NCBI RefSeq assembly: GCF_019175285.1
Contig: NC_056528.1
Location: forward strand, 50,615,068-50,679,067
Direction: 5' to 3'
DNA length: 64,000 nt
From: Sceloporus undulatus
Taxonomy: Eukaryota > Chordata > Lepidosauria > Squamata > Phrynosomatidae
Shown here: piece after piece, positions 1 through 9,747 of the stretch
Layout: each line of letters opens with the position of its first letter
How positions within the stretch are numbered: the stretch's first letter is position 1
Notes under the pieces: model-generated
What the model was told of the DNA's origin: nothing
The model's input: only the letters and a program-made list of their open reading frames with translations
Databases searched by the model: none
Made by a program: the position numbers and the translations under genes

Positions 1-4
1 TTCT

Positions 5-5
5 C

Positions 6-52
<47 letters not shown>
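5..52. repeat. (GT)n(AT)n microsatellite
   Basis: A run of about twelve GT units passes directly into about eleven AT units. It is simple sequence with no coding content. Confidence 0.95.
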
Positions 53-149
53 TCACACATATGAAATCACATATGGTCTGTGTCTGGTGGTGTATATATA
101 CATTTATATATGTATGCTTATATATCCGGCAGTTTAGTAAATAGATCGA

Positions 150-350
150 CCAAAAATCATAATTAAAATCTTTTATTGAACGATTGCTTGTCTCCTGGGC
201 TTTTGTACAAGTTGTTGCCGGGGAAGTTTGGAAGAACACACCGAGGATAGTCAGGGCAAGGTATTCCCCCAAGCAAGTCCAGCACAAAGCGGGGGTCCCA
301 ACTTCAGATGCTGCAGTGTCCAGAATGTCATCCCCAGCGTGCTGCAGGAT
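150..350 (-). other. Candidate terminal exon of an unidentified minus-strand transcript
   Basis: Read on the minus strand, a pyrimidine-rich tract ends in a good acceptor (TTCTTTTCAG) just before position 350, and an AATAAA poly(A) signal lies at 172-177. No frame resembles a protein I know; every frame is short, so this may be 3' UTR or part of a noncoding RNA. A donor-like site near 1039 in the CpG-rich segment to the right could belong to the same transcript. Its existence is inferred from splice and poly(A) signals only. Confidence 0.3.
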
Positions 351-559
351 CTGAAAAGAAAGGCAAACCAAGAAATATTACTTGATGTCATACCCAGAAA
401 CACTCATACATGTACAGGAAGGTCTACAGGCGGGTAGATAACTATAGCTAGGAGCGATCATATATATGCACATGCTAGCTATGGGAGGATTGTTCACATG
501 GGGTTCACCATTTCCATCCTATGAGGCTGAGAGAGTGTGACTTGTCCAAGGGTTTTCTC

Positions 560-945
560 TGGGAGGGTTGCAAGTCAAATGGGGGGGGGGGCAGATAGGG
601 GGCCTAGGAGAAGGCAGTGGATGATGGGATTGGTGGCAGGCAGAAGGGGAGGTTCAGATGGGCCCCTGGGGGAAGGCAATGGATGATGGGATTGGTGGCA
701 GGCAGAAGGAGAGGTGCAGAAGGGCCCCAGGGAGAAGGCAGAAGATGATGGGATGGGTTGCAGGTCAAATAATGGGGGCAGATAGGGGGCCTAGGAGAAG
801 ACAGTGGATGATGGGATCAGTGGCAGGCAGAAGGAGAGGTTCAGATGGGCCCCTGGGGGAAGGGAGTGGATGATGGGATTGGTGGCAGGCAGAAGGAGAG
901 GTGCAGATGGGCCCCCCCTGGGAGAAGGCAGTGGATGATGGACAG
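560..945. repeat. 62-bp minisatellite with three-unit higher-order period
   Basis: The phrase atgatgggat recurs at about 621, 683, 745, 808 and 870, with a shortened copy at 935, so the unit is 62-63 bp and about six copies are present. Every third unit carries an extra variant block (ttgcaRgtcaaat, about 568 and 758), giving a higher-order period of about 187-190 bp. The open frames through it are by-products of a repeat without stops, not genes. Confidence 0.9.
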
Positions 946-1415
946 TGGAGAGGAAACCCCACACACCGCCCCCATCACAAGCGGGCAAATTTAAACCCCA
1001 CTTTGCAGAAAACCCCCCCGGAAGGACCGCAAGCTTACCTTCCCTCTGGGCCAAGAGCGCTCCTTCCCTGGCTTCCCTGGAACCGGCAAGAGGAAAGACC
1101 CACCGTAAGGAAAAGTGGGGCAAATTGCAACAGGGCATCATGGGAGAGTTGGAATCTGGGGGTCTTGCGATGGAGTTCAGGATTGGGAATTCACACCAGA
1201 CCCATTCGCACTGAGATCGAACAGAGCCCCATTCCGGATATCGCCAATCCACTTATTAAGCGCACTCGCCAACATACGCCAAAAAGAGGAGCCAGTACGC
1301 ACTCAGTTCGGAAGCCCTGCGGAAGGGGCGCACATCCAACGATGCCAAGTATGAAAGTACATTTGCGTTAGCACACGAATTCGAATCGCCCAGTACGCAA
1401 AAGCCCCGGTTCCAT
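945..1415 (-). promoter_or_regulatory. CpG-rich segment with a possible minus-strand first exon
   Basis: Positions 1190-1415 hold many undecayed CpGs in sequence that is only moderately GC-rich, which is unusual for this repeat-dense region. On the minus strand a donor-like site (GAAG|GTAAGC) lies near 1039, after about 150 bases without repeats. Together with the acceptor and AATAAA at 350-172 this would make a two-exon transcript reading leftward. I cannot name a gene, and the segment could equally be a CpG-rich repeat of unknown family. Confidence 0.3.
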
Positions 1416-1617
1416 GCGGCAGAGACCCTGTCTGATAAACGCCTATGACTTTAGAGACCAGGGTTCGATTCCCAGCTTGGCCATGAAACCCATTGGTCAC
1501 CTTTGGCAGGTCACGCTCTCTCAACCTCAGAAGGCAGCAATGGCAAAGCTCCTCTGAACAAATCTTGCCAAGAAAACCCCAGGAGAGAGTTGCTGGAAGT
1601 CAGAAACAACTTGAACA
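1416..1617 (+). mobile_element. Sauria SINE
   Basis: A tRNA-derived head with a B-box-like stretch (ggttcgattcccagc) is followed by the squamate SINE body (aaacccattggtcacctttg, then caaatcttgccaagaaaacc) and the tail gtcagaaacaacttgaa. The tail is the BovB-type 3' end used for reverse transcription of this family. Other copies in the window are listed separately. Confidence 0.88.
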
Positions 1618-1732
1618 AAACACGTTTAATGCATTGCTCCCAGTTGCAGCCTTTAAAAATTGCATTTAAGAGTCAAGAGCGCCCTCTACTGGTAAAAGGT
1701 GGTCTGGCCATATTGACACACTTCATTTAGAG

Positions 1733-1929
1733 CAGTGGTTCCCAACCTTCTTAATGCCGTGACCCCTTAATACAGTTCCTCATGTTGTGGTGACCCAAAC
1801 CCATGAAATTATTTTCATTGCTACTTCATAGCTGTAATTAAATAGGTGCTTTCCAATGGTCTTAGGCGACCCCATGAAAGGGACATTCGACCCCCAAAGG
1901 GGTCCCGACCCACAGGTTGGGAACCACTG
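1733..1929 (+). mobile_element. SPIN-like nonautonomous hAT transposon
   Basis: The ends are inverted: CAGTGGTTCCCAACCT at 1733 and its complement at 1914-1929. The interior (cagttcctcatgttgtggtg, then gctacttcatagctgtaatt) is that of the SPIN/hAT-Charlie group known in lizards and several mammals. At 197 bp it is a deletion derivative with no transposase. Flanking octamers atttagag (1725-1732) and ttttagaa (1930-1937) look like a partly decayed 8-bp target duplication of the hAT type. Confidence 0.85.
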
Positions 1930-1976
1930 TTTTAGAAGAAGTAAGGGAAAGCCAATTATGTGGTTTATAAATCAGA

Positions 1977-2085
1977 GTATAGAATCAAATAGAGTTGGAA
2001 GGGACCCCAAAGGCCATCCAATCCAACCCATTTCTGCCATGCAAGAACCCACAATTCCTGAGGAAATCCCATGGCCCTCCAGAGT
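1977..2085 (-). mobile_element. CR1 LINE 3' end fragment
   Basis: The plus strand reads gagttggaagggacccc and then the conserved CR1 3' untranslated block on the opposite strand. Only about 110 bp are present, a typical 5'-truncated CR1 insertion. There is no coding capacity. Confidence 0.8.
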
Positions 2086-3057
2086 AACAATGTGCAGTTA
2101 ATGCCTAGTTTGATGTATGGTTAGTCAAAAGAGAGGCAGGCGTAGTCTCCACTTTTGTGTGGTAGAAGGACAACAGAGCTATAGGTCTTGCAGAAGGATA
2201 ACAAAATGACCAAAGCTTGGAAAAGCAACATTTTCAAGCTCTAAAACTAACAGCTGTTTAATTTGCTATTGTTATGGTTTTTTTCTACAGAGTAAAGAGA
2301 GAGCCGCTTGCGGGATTTTCTGCTTTGTGATAGCTTGGCCGATATGGGGACAGAGTGCACCTTCCCAAGGGTATGTGTTAATATTTATTGTCTTATGTCA
2401 GTTAGCAAAAAGACTGTTGGGAGGAGGTGGCATACATAGTTGCATGAAAGGCGCAGCACAGAAAGGGCTTTATGGATTCCCTTTGGTTTCAAGCAAGAAG
2501 GGATCAGTTGCAAGAGCAAAGGGAATAACCAAAGGTCTCTTTCCCCAATATGAGCCCATGAGGGATTTTTCCAGAACTGGACCATGAGCAGAAGGTGTCT
2601 GTGCTGGAGGCAGGAGATGGGAGTCAAGAAACCAGGAGCCAGAAGCCAGATATTGGAGAAGCCACCTGGTGTAGACAGATTTAATCTGGATTCAGTCCAG
2701 GGTTCCAGTTGGTTCCACGAGGCTTCCTTTAAGGATGTCCCTTCCCAAGAACAACCCATGGTTCACCAGGTCTGCATTTTGAAGCCACCCACGATCCTCT
2801 GGATCTTTTGGTTTTTCTGATCCTGCAGCAAAGAAAAGCGAAACGTGTTTTGGTTCGGTAGCGCATTGTTGTTACACACTGACAGCATGATGCTCAATTC
2901 AAGGAAAGGGAGGCAGGACAGAGGCGCCCATTGCTCAGAGTGGGAAGAGAGCATCTCCCTCCATCATGCTGTCCAAAGAAGCTTCTGCAAAGGGGAGTCC
3001 AAACCTTTTGGAAGTGTCCTTCCACTCCCCAGTGACCCCAGAGAAGCACACATGTGC
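2086..3057 (-). other. 3' flank and probable 3' UTR of the first Kv-like gene
   Basis: No protein-like frame and no clear interspersed repeat is visible here. An AATAAA on the minus strand at 2384-2389, about 670 bases after the stop codon at 3058, is a possible poly(A) signal for the channel gene. The end of the transcript is not otherwise defined. Confidence 0.35.
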
Positions 3058-3843
3058 TCAGGCTGCCTGTCTCTTCATGCTTTTCCTCTTCTCCTTGGCC
3101 ACGGCAGCTTCGTAAAAGCCCTTGAACTTGACTAGCAAGATGGTGGTCAGGATGATGACAGTGAGCACACCGGTGATGGCTGCGCAGGCTCCAACCACTT
3201 GGCCGAACTTGGTGAAGGGGTACATGTCTCCGTAGCCCACCGTGGTCAGTGTGATCGTTGCCCACCAAAGGCCAGAGGTAACATCATCCATGTGCGTGTA
3301 GGCTTCCTCTATCTCTGCGTAGTAACAGAGGGAGCCGAAGAAGAGGACTTCGAAGACGAAAATCACCATGAAGAGGAAGATCTCCTTCAAGATGGCCTTG
3401 GCCATGTAGGGCAGGACCCTCAGCATCAGAGGCGTCTCCACCAGACGGAAGACCCTCAGGAGTTTGAGGATGTAGACGGCACGGAAGAGGCCCAGCCACA
3501 AGATGATGGCCTGGTCTTTGGACAGATGTCCGGCTGAGAAAAGTTCAATGAAAATTGGAAAGAGGGAGAGGAAGTCGATGGCGTTCAGAGGTCTCCGGAG
3601 GAATTTCTTCTTGTTGGGGCAGACGGTGAGTCGGAGGAAGAATTCACACGCGAACAAGAGGATGAAGAAAAGCTCCAGGTAGAGGAGGTGAGGAACCCTC
3701 TTGTGCAGAAAGGCCCAGCGGTGTCCGTAATGGTGAAAGCCGTCCTCGACGTTGTCGTTGGAAACCAAAAAGTGGGTCGTAGAGTTCACATTAGTCAGGA
3801 TGACAAGGCCAATGTTGAGCAGCAGAGAAAGGATGGCCAGAGC
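3058..3843 (-). CDS. Kv-like copy 1, coding exon 2 (S1-S6 and stop)
   Basis: Encodes residues 166-426 after a TATATAG acceptor. It holds all six membrane segments and the pore (WWATITLTTVGYGD) in one exon. The protein stops 23 residues after the S6 end, in a basic tail (KEKRKSMKR), so the long cytoplasmic C-terminus of ordinary Kv3 channels is absent. Confidence 0.92.
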   Translation of the reverse strand, partial: ALAILSLLLNIGLVILTNVNSTTHFLVSNDNVEDGFHHYGHRWAFLHKRVPHLLYLELFFILLFACEFFLRLTVCPNKKKFLRRPLNAIDFLSLFPIFIELFSAGHLSKDQAIILWLGLFRAVYILKLLRVFRLVETPLMLRVLPYMAKAILKEIFLFMVIFVFEVLFFGSLCYYAEIEEAYTHMDDVTSGLWWATITLTTVGYGDMYPFTKFGQVVGACAAITGVLTVIILTTILLVKFKGFYEAAVAKEKRKSMKRQAA

Positions 3844-5267
3844 CTATATACATAGAGAGGGAAAGCAATTGTAAAGACCGGTGAACGTCAAGACACATCC
3901 CAAGACCCTGGCTCTTTGCCATCTAGGCATGTGGTTCATTAACCAAGCCTCTGATATCCACCCACCATCCTTTTTCTCTTTGCTTTTTGTCTAGCTGGAA
4001 GTTTTTTTAGCAGCATCAGCATTGGGAGGATTGTGGAAGAAGGCTGGAGAAACACAGGGAAATGAGCAAAGTTTGAGAGCCAACGTGGTGCCATAGTTTG
4101 AGCATTTGCTTCTAAAACCTGTCATCCACTGAATTCCTCACCTCTGCATTTTGGACCAGATCCAAGGACAGAAGTCACCGAAAGAGCAAATCCTACAATT
4201 GCACTGAGCTGGTTGGTCATTTCCAAGGCTATGCAGCCCTATTCGGCCATATTGGTATGTTTTGGAAAAGGACATTGGAAATTAAAAGGGAGATACAGCA
4301 TTTCCAAACATTCCTAAAAGGCCGCTCTTAAAGTAACATGAAATACTAACACAGGGCTTTTTAAACTTTGTGGGGAGAGTTACAGAGCTATAGCACAAGA
4401 GTGCCATTTATTTGATGCATTATAGTACTATAATTCTAAAAAGAAAGAAGAAAGTAAGTAAGTAAGTAGAAGATTAGACAATATATAGTTCTGATAGTCC
4501 CCCGATTTAAGAAGAAACCCACTTGAAAGTGGGAATCAAGTGTTTTAGCTGGGACCAGGAATAGCCAGAATATACTGAAATGACAGAAATAATGTCTGTC
4601 TGTCTGTCTGTCTGTCTTTACATCCCAAGAACTAGAGCAAGAAATTCCACAAATGCCCATACAACTGTTCCATGTGGAGGCGTCCTTACTCCATCCTGGG
4701 CTCTGGCCATCCCTTCCCCACCTCCATCCCCTTGGGAGACATTTTGGGAGATGGAAGAGGCATGTTCCTTACCGTTGCCCATAGAGAAGAGTAGGGCTTT
4801 TCCAAGAGGGTCCATACTCGGAGCTTCCAATGCATCCAGCGATGGCCGTTCCTTCTCTCCTCTTGGCTCAGGAGACCCTGGTTGTCGTCTGGCTCCTCGG
4901 CGTTCCCAAAGGCATTGCATTCTTCTGCCTGGTCCTCCATCTTGCTAAGCTTTGTCCAGCAACAGGGGGGCAGTTGGGAGACCCTAATCTCCCAGAAGGC
5001 CAGTTCCTCCTCCAAGGCAGACCTGCAGACGTCCACAGGGTAATGGAGATGTCTGGTCCGGAAGTAGCTCAGCACTTGCTGGAAGAGCCGGGGGCTTCGG
5101 TCAAAGAAGAACTCTTTGGCATCGGGGTCATAGTCAAAGGCCATGGAGGCCTCGGGTTCGGTGAGGCTGTGCAGCTTGGTTCCTGGGAAAGCCCTGAGCG
5201 TGCTGCAATAGGTTTCATAGCGCATCCCTCCGACGTTCAGGACAATCTTTTCTGTGGACTCCACCAT
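3058..5267 (-). CDS. Kv3/Shaw-like voltage-gated K+ channel subunit, copy 1 (two coding exons)
   Basis: This gene encodes a 426-residue plasma-membrane potassium channel subunit of the Kv3 (KCNC/Shaw) type, spliced 4773-5267 to 3058-3843 across a 929-bp GT-AG intron in phase 0. Residues 7-105 form the T1 tetramerisation domain with the Zn motif HX5CX20CC (H75, C81, C102, C103), which excludes Shaker/Kv1. S1 to S6 follow, with an N-glycosylation sequon at N185 in the S1-S2 loop, gating-pocket acids E232 and D255, and filter TVGYGD at 366-371. Oddities: S4 carries R286, K292, R295 and R298, but Y289 and E301 sit where Kv3 has arginines. The S6 PVP hinge is replaced by LTT (397-399), and the C-tail is very short. 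The start ATG has a strong context (AAAATGG). Loss of the proline hinge is also seen in electrically silent Kv subunits, so a modulatory role is possible but inferred. A paralogue lies just upstream. Confidence 0.92.
4594..4617. repeat. (TGTC)n microsatellite
   Basis: Six tgtc units within the intron of Kv-like copy 1. The rest of that intron (3844-4772) shows no other feature that I can support. Confidence 0.85.
4773..5267 (-). CDS. Kv-like copy 1, coding exon 1 (T1 domain)
   Basis: Encodes residues 1-165: the T1 domain starting IVLNVGG, the FFFDR motif, the zinc ligands H75, C81, C102 and C103, and the linker ending just before S1. The exon ends after an ACG codon at donor GTAAGG (phase 0). 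Confidence 0.92.
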
Positions 5268-5414
5268 TTTACCGTGGGACTGGCGTCCTCAGATCACCCA
5301 GAAATGCCACAACAGAGACAACCTGTCAAGCGATTCAATCACTGTCAATGCCATATTGAACACAACAGCTCAATAAGTGTGCATGGAGTGGAGAAAGCAC
5401 CATCTGTGGGTCAT

Positions 5415-5660
5415 GTTGTTGTTGCTGTGTGCCTTCAGGTTGTTTCTGACTTTAAGGTGTCCCTAAGGTGAAGCTATCATGGGGTTTTCTCTGCAAGATT
5501 TGTTCACAGGGGGTTTGCCATGGCCTTTCCCTCAGGCTGAGAGTAGGGACTTGCCTAGGGTCACCCAATGGGATTTTATGGCCCAGTGGGGATTTTAACT
5601 CTGGTTTCCCAGATTCCTAGTCCAGCACTCAAACCATTGCACCACAATCGCAACCAGCCA
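5415..5660 (-). mobile_element. Sauria SINE
   Basis: Antisense copy with the tail gttgttgttgctgtgtgcct, the body containing gggtttgccatggcctttcc, and the tRNA-like head ending near ccattgcaccacaatcgc. It lies in the 5' noncoding part of Kv-like copy 1. Confidence 0.88.
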
Positions 5661-5825
5661 AAACCTTAATGGGTTACAAAAACCAATGGTCTGTAAAATC
5701 TCTATGCCTCTGAAAGAAGTTCTAGAGGATTCAGTTTACTCTCCGAATACTGTTGCTTTCAATGGGATTTGATCCGTTCAATCAGTGGGAACAATGCACC
5801 AATTGAGTTGGGCTGCTCTAGTTCT

Positions 5826-5980
5826 TCAGGAAGGGTTTCTGATTCTATGGTTTGCCATGGCTTTACTCTGGGAATGAGAGAGTGTGACTTTCCCAGTGTC
5901 ACCCAGTGGGTTTCCATGGGTGAGCAGGGATTCGATCAAAGTCCTAACCCAATGCTCCCACCATGCAGGCTCTCTCTACT
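5826..5980 (-). mobile_element. Sauria SINE, truncated
   Basis: Antisense copy that has lost its 3' tail. It retains ggtttgccatggctttac and gggtttccatgggtgagcag, and is followed by a short (AT)n(GT)n microsatellite at 5984-6018. Confidence 0.8.
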
Positions 5981-5982
5981 GC

Positions 5983-6018
<36 letters not shown>

Positions 6019-6309
6019 ACATGCAGTGGGGGAAACCCCCAATATGCCATACTGATGCAAAACAGTTGCACCCATCCTTCTGAAGCAGTCTCCAGGAAAG
6101 GCAGTCTCTGCAAAGGTGGTCTCTGTACCTCAAGCTCTCTCTGTGTCTGCCCTTCCTTCCTTCTCTCTGACCCTCTTCCAAACCATCTCCCCTGTCTTTG
6201 CACCTCCTCTGCTCACCTTCCCAGGGTGGTTCAGTGCTCCATTGCCGGTGGGTGGGAAACCTCTGTGAAGAAGAAGCAGAGTCCCAGGGCTATGTTTCCC
6301 AGTCCTTAC

Positions 6310-6800
6310 TTGTGAACTCCTCCGCAGCCAGTGAGGCAGCAGCATTGGGTGGCCAGAGAGGGAGAAAGGGCAGAAGAAAGAGGAGACAAACAAGGGATGA
6401 AGCAAGTTACAGGAAAACAGGATGTTCGGTGGCCCAGCTCCAAGCTTGGAGTTGTGGGACGCCAGAAAACAAAGCCAGCCAACCCAAGAAGAAAGCCCTT
6501 GGAGTCGCACACACACACACTCCCTCCTAGCCCTGGCCTCCTCTTTCCCCCTTTCCTGAACTTTCCTATCAGCAGCCTCTTGCTCTTCTTCAGGGGAACA
6601 TTTCTTTTCCTTTTCAAAAGCAAGTTGACCAAAGCTTCTCTCTCCTCGACCCACAGCGGGGTCTCTTTGCCCCCCATGGCTCCTCCAAGAGACCCAGTTG
6701 CTTTGGATGCACAGCAGAGTCCAAACTCTCTTGGCTCCTTTCGGAAGAGAACTGTTGCATAACAAGGACTGGGGGGGGTCACATAAAACCAAGAACAAAT
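6310..6800 (-). promoter_or_regulatory. 5' noncoding exon and promoter region of Kv-like copy 1
   Basis: On the minus strand a donor CACAA|GTAAGG ends at 6310. About 110 bases upstream, a block at 6416-6482 (gatgttcggtggcc, then gccagaaaacaaagc) is shared with the matching place before Kv-like copy 2 (12916-12982), where a GTAAGG donor follows at almost the same distance. Conservation between paralogues and equal spacing suggest a common first exon or core promoter. The transcription start is not defined. The acceptor joining this exon to the coding exon is ambiguous (candidates near 5287 and 5279). Confidence 0.5.
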
Positions 6801-6937
6801 TGTTTCTTTCTTTCTTTTTGCTCTATTCTGCTCAAGCCAAAGCATTTCTCTGATTCCCCTCCCTCTTCTGGTAAAAATGATTAATTCCACCCACCTCAAC
6901 GCTTGCTTTCTATCTAAAGGGGACAGGCAAATGGGAC

Positions 6938-7360
6938 CCAATCCTGTTGGTTAGCCCCAGTTGGGGTAGATCGATTGAATGAATAGGATTTGCCTCCATG
7001 TTGACTCACAGCCAACAGTCCCAATTGAATGGGTCTACATCAGCTGGGAATTACAATCCTATTACTCGCCCCAACAAGAGTTGATCCCATTGAATCAATG
7101 GGATTTGGCTCCATGTCGACTGACCAGTCAACAGTTGATTCAGTGAGTCTACATCAGCTGGGAATTATAGTCCTATTACTAGCACCAGCTAGAGTTGATC
7201 CCATTGAGTCAATGGGATTTGCACCCGTGTCAGCAGTTGACTGAATGTGGGTGTACTTTAGCTGAGAATTGCAAACCCCTTGTAAGCTCCAAATAGACTA
7301 GATGCATTGAATCCATGGGGTATTAACCCAGTCAACAACGGATTGAATGGGTCTACTCTG
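6938..7360. repeat. Degenerate tandem repeat, about 100-114 bp unit, four copies
   Basis: The phrase tctacatcagctgggaatta occurs at 7034 and 7148 and in weaker form at 7252 and 7352. Each unit also contains a variant of gatcccattgaatcaatggg. A single diverged unit lies far away at about 10230-10335, so it derives from a dispersed element rather than purely local duplication. Confidence 0.8.
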
Positions 7361-7369
7361 GGTCTGTCT

Positions 7370-7590
7370 GGAGGGGTTTCTGCTGGGAAAGGTAGAAGGA
7401 GAGGCAGTAGAAAGAGAGGGAGGCCACATGCCAAATGGATGGACTCAGTCGAGGAGGTCATGGTCCTGAATTTGCAGGACCTAAGCGGAGCAGTGGAGGA
7501 CAGTCAACCGTGGATTGAATGAGTCTTGGAGGCGTTTCATCCACAGGGCCACCATGAATTCAGGATGACTCAAGGGCAGCTAAGAACACC
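7370..7590 (+). mobile_element. BovB (RTE) LINE 3' end fragment
   Basis: The stretch reads like the C-terminal coding end of BovB: GRRRGSRKRGRPHAKWMDSV and then LNLQDLSGAVEDSQPW, in the typical order for the end of the RTE reverse transcriptase ORF. It is followed by a diverged 3' end (gggccaccatgaattcagg). It is 5'-truncated and dead. Sauria SINEs use the same tail for mobilisation. Confidence 0.75.
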
Positions 7591-7599
7591 AACAATTCA

Positions 7600-8600
7600 T
7601 GTAGTCGAAACTTGGACAACAGTTGCATTTCCACAACTGACTGTGACATCTGGATTGGCCCTGAGAGACAGTGATGCAAAGCAGACAGCAATTGCAGACA
7701 TTTGCAAGGGACAATAAAATTGATTTATTTCAAGAAAGTGCAACCCAGGAGTACAGGCATAGCATGTGCAATAAAGTGCGGCATGACAACAAAATATGAC
7801 ACGTATGATATAATTTAATTGCATTATAAAACCGCAATCCACACCCCTCCCGCTCCAACTTCCAACCGCCTTTTCTCGGAAATGGTAAAACTTTGCAAGC
7901 AGAGACCCCTGCTCTTTTCAGAAGTGTCTAAGCGTTCATTGTGTTCTTCTTCTGGTGTTGCATGGCTCTGAGGTTGGACTGCCTGTAAAGCATTCCCTCC
8001 CAGTTGCTTCTGCCTCCTCACTTGCCGCCCTCATCCTGGCCAATGCGTTCCTAATGACACATGGCCAATTCGTGTGTCCAATTTATTGCTGCATGAATCA
8101 GGAGAGAAGAATTCAAACAAACAAGATGGTGCAAGGCAAAATGAAGACATGTGTGTATGTGTACCAGAGGTTAGAAAACACTTTGTTGGGCTTCAAATCC
8201 AAGGATGCCCCAGGTGTCATGGTCCAAAAAGTGACTTCTCAGCTGGGACATTCTAAACACAACTGAAAAAAGTGGGACAATGGAAGACTGACTGGGACTG
8301 TCCTTGTCAAACTGAGGTTGTTGGAGGGTATGGGCTTGCAGTCTCTATCTCAGAAGACTATGGATTTTTCACTGCTTCTTCCTTTCCTCCCAGTTTCATG
8401 TCACCAAAAGAATGTTCTGGAGAATGGGAAAACTTACCACATGTGTGACATTTTAGGTCTCTTTACATAGTGATTGCAGCACCCTGGATGGTGTTTTGAT
8501 GCATGAGCCATCCAGCTATTTTGGGGTATCATTGCTACGTAAAGCCAGGGAAGCTATGTTGGCCCACGGGTAGAAACTCATAATCCACAGCAAGGCAATA
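7600..8600. other. No gene seen between the two channel genes
   Basis: I find no protein-like frame, splice-flanked exon or clear repeat family here. The last part (about 8540-8620) resembles a dispersed repeat ending in a poly(A)-signal-like tttattagg. Confidence 0.4.
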
Positions 8601-8602
8601 TC

Positions 8603-8928
8603 TTTATTAGGACCCACTCAAACATCTCATATATATGTGTGTGAGTGTGTGTGTGATAAGATGTTTCCATAGTCAGAGTGCCCAAAGCAGCAAGTAAAGC
8701 TCAGAGACTATGGGTGTTAATGGGGGCAGTGATGTTACAGGCTTCTATGATGAGAGCCATCAGTTCATGGTCTCATGCAGATCCTAAAGTGTTGCTCTAC
8801 AAAAACAAGCACAGGAGCATGAGTTGGCATGATAATAACAACTTGCACAATGGAGTAAGTGGAAGCTTCTACAATGGGAGCATGTTATCTCCACTGAAAC
8901 AGCTGGACCTGGAGGTGCTCTGGAGCTT
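8603..8928 (-). other. Probable 3' UTR and poly(A) signal of Kv-like copy 2
   Basis: On the minus strand AATAAA lies at 8603-8608, about 320 bases after the stop codon, a normal distance for a 3' UTR. A (TG)n microsatellite at 8632-8653 sits just before it. The signal may itself lie inside a repeat, so the 3' end is tentative. Confidence 0.4.
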
Positions 8929-9747
8929 TCAGGAGGACAGCAACGCCGGTGTTTTCTTCATCCGTTTCATCCTCTCCTTGACCAAAGCAGCGTCATAATA
9001 GCCCTTGAACTTGATGTAAAAGAGAGGGATGGGGACAACAATGGTGAGGACGCCACTGAGAGCCACACAGGCCCCGACTGCTTGGCTGTACGTCGAGAGA
9101 GGGACCACGTCTCCGTAGCCCACGGTGGTCAAGGTGATCGCGGCCCACCAGAAAGAAGACATAAGGCTGCCAAATTGCATTTCATGCTCCTTGTGCAGCA
9201 AGTCCGCGTAGTAAACGAGGACCCCGAAGAAAACAATTTCGAAGGCGAAAATGAGCAAGAGGATGAGGGCTTCCCTCAGGAGGCTGCTGGAAGTGTGGGA
9301 CAGGACCCTGAAGACCAAGGTGGGCTCCACAACCTTCACTACCTTCAGTAGTTTGAAGAAATAGGCCAAGCGGAAGAAGCCCAGCCAATACACCGGATGG
9401 TTGCCTGCTCCGGCTAAGAAGAGTTCGACGTAAACTGGGAACAAGGAGAGGAAATCAGCCAGGTTTAGAGCGCTCCTCAGGAATTTCTTCTTGTCTGGGC
9501 AGAAGGTGAGTCTCGTGATGAACTCAAATGTGAACCAGAGGACAAAGAAAAGCTCCAGATGGAGGAAGAGAGGCAACTTTTTCTGAGATGAATATTCGTC
9601 TGGAGGGAATTCCCCGGATCTATTGCCATAGTGATGAAGGGTGCCACGCATGGCATACTGATGAAGGATGCCACGCATGTCATAGGTCTTCCACAGAAAA
9701 AGGATGCAAATGCCAATGTTGAAGAGCATGGAAAAAGCAGCCAGGCA
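8929..9747 (-). CDS. Kv-like copy 2, coding exon 2 (S1-S6 and stop)
   Basis: Residues 162-433 after acceptor CTCTCCCTACAG. It contains S1 to S6, the duplicated MRGxLHxY segment in the S1-S2 loop, the pore SFWWAAITLTTVGYGD, and the basic C-tail KERMKRMKK. Confidence 0.92.
   Translation of the reverse strand, partial: CLAAFSMLFNIGICILFLWKTYDMRGILHQYAMRGTLHHYGNRSGEFPPDEYSSQKKLPLFLHLELFFVLWFTFEFITRLTFCPDKKKFLRSALNLADFLSLFPVYVELFLAGAGNHPVYWLGFFRLAYFFKLLKVVKVVEPTLVFRVLSHTSSSLLREALILLLIFAFEIVFFGVLVYYADLLHKEHEMQFGSLMSSFWWAAITLTTVGYGDVVPLSTYSQAVGACVALSGVLTIVVPIPLFYIKFKGYYDAALVKERMKRMKKTPALLSS

Noticed and set aside
560-1250. Overlapping open frames over the minisatellite and CpG-rich segment
   Set aside because: The repeat unit lacks stops in several frames, so long frames arise without selection; no domain is recognisable.
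1416-1500. tRNA gene
   Set aside because: The B-box-like sequence belongs to the Sauria SINE head; no cloverleaf can be drawn and the SINE body follows directly. The same holds for the other SINE heads.
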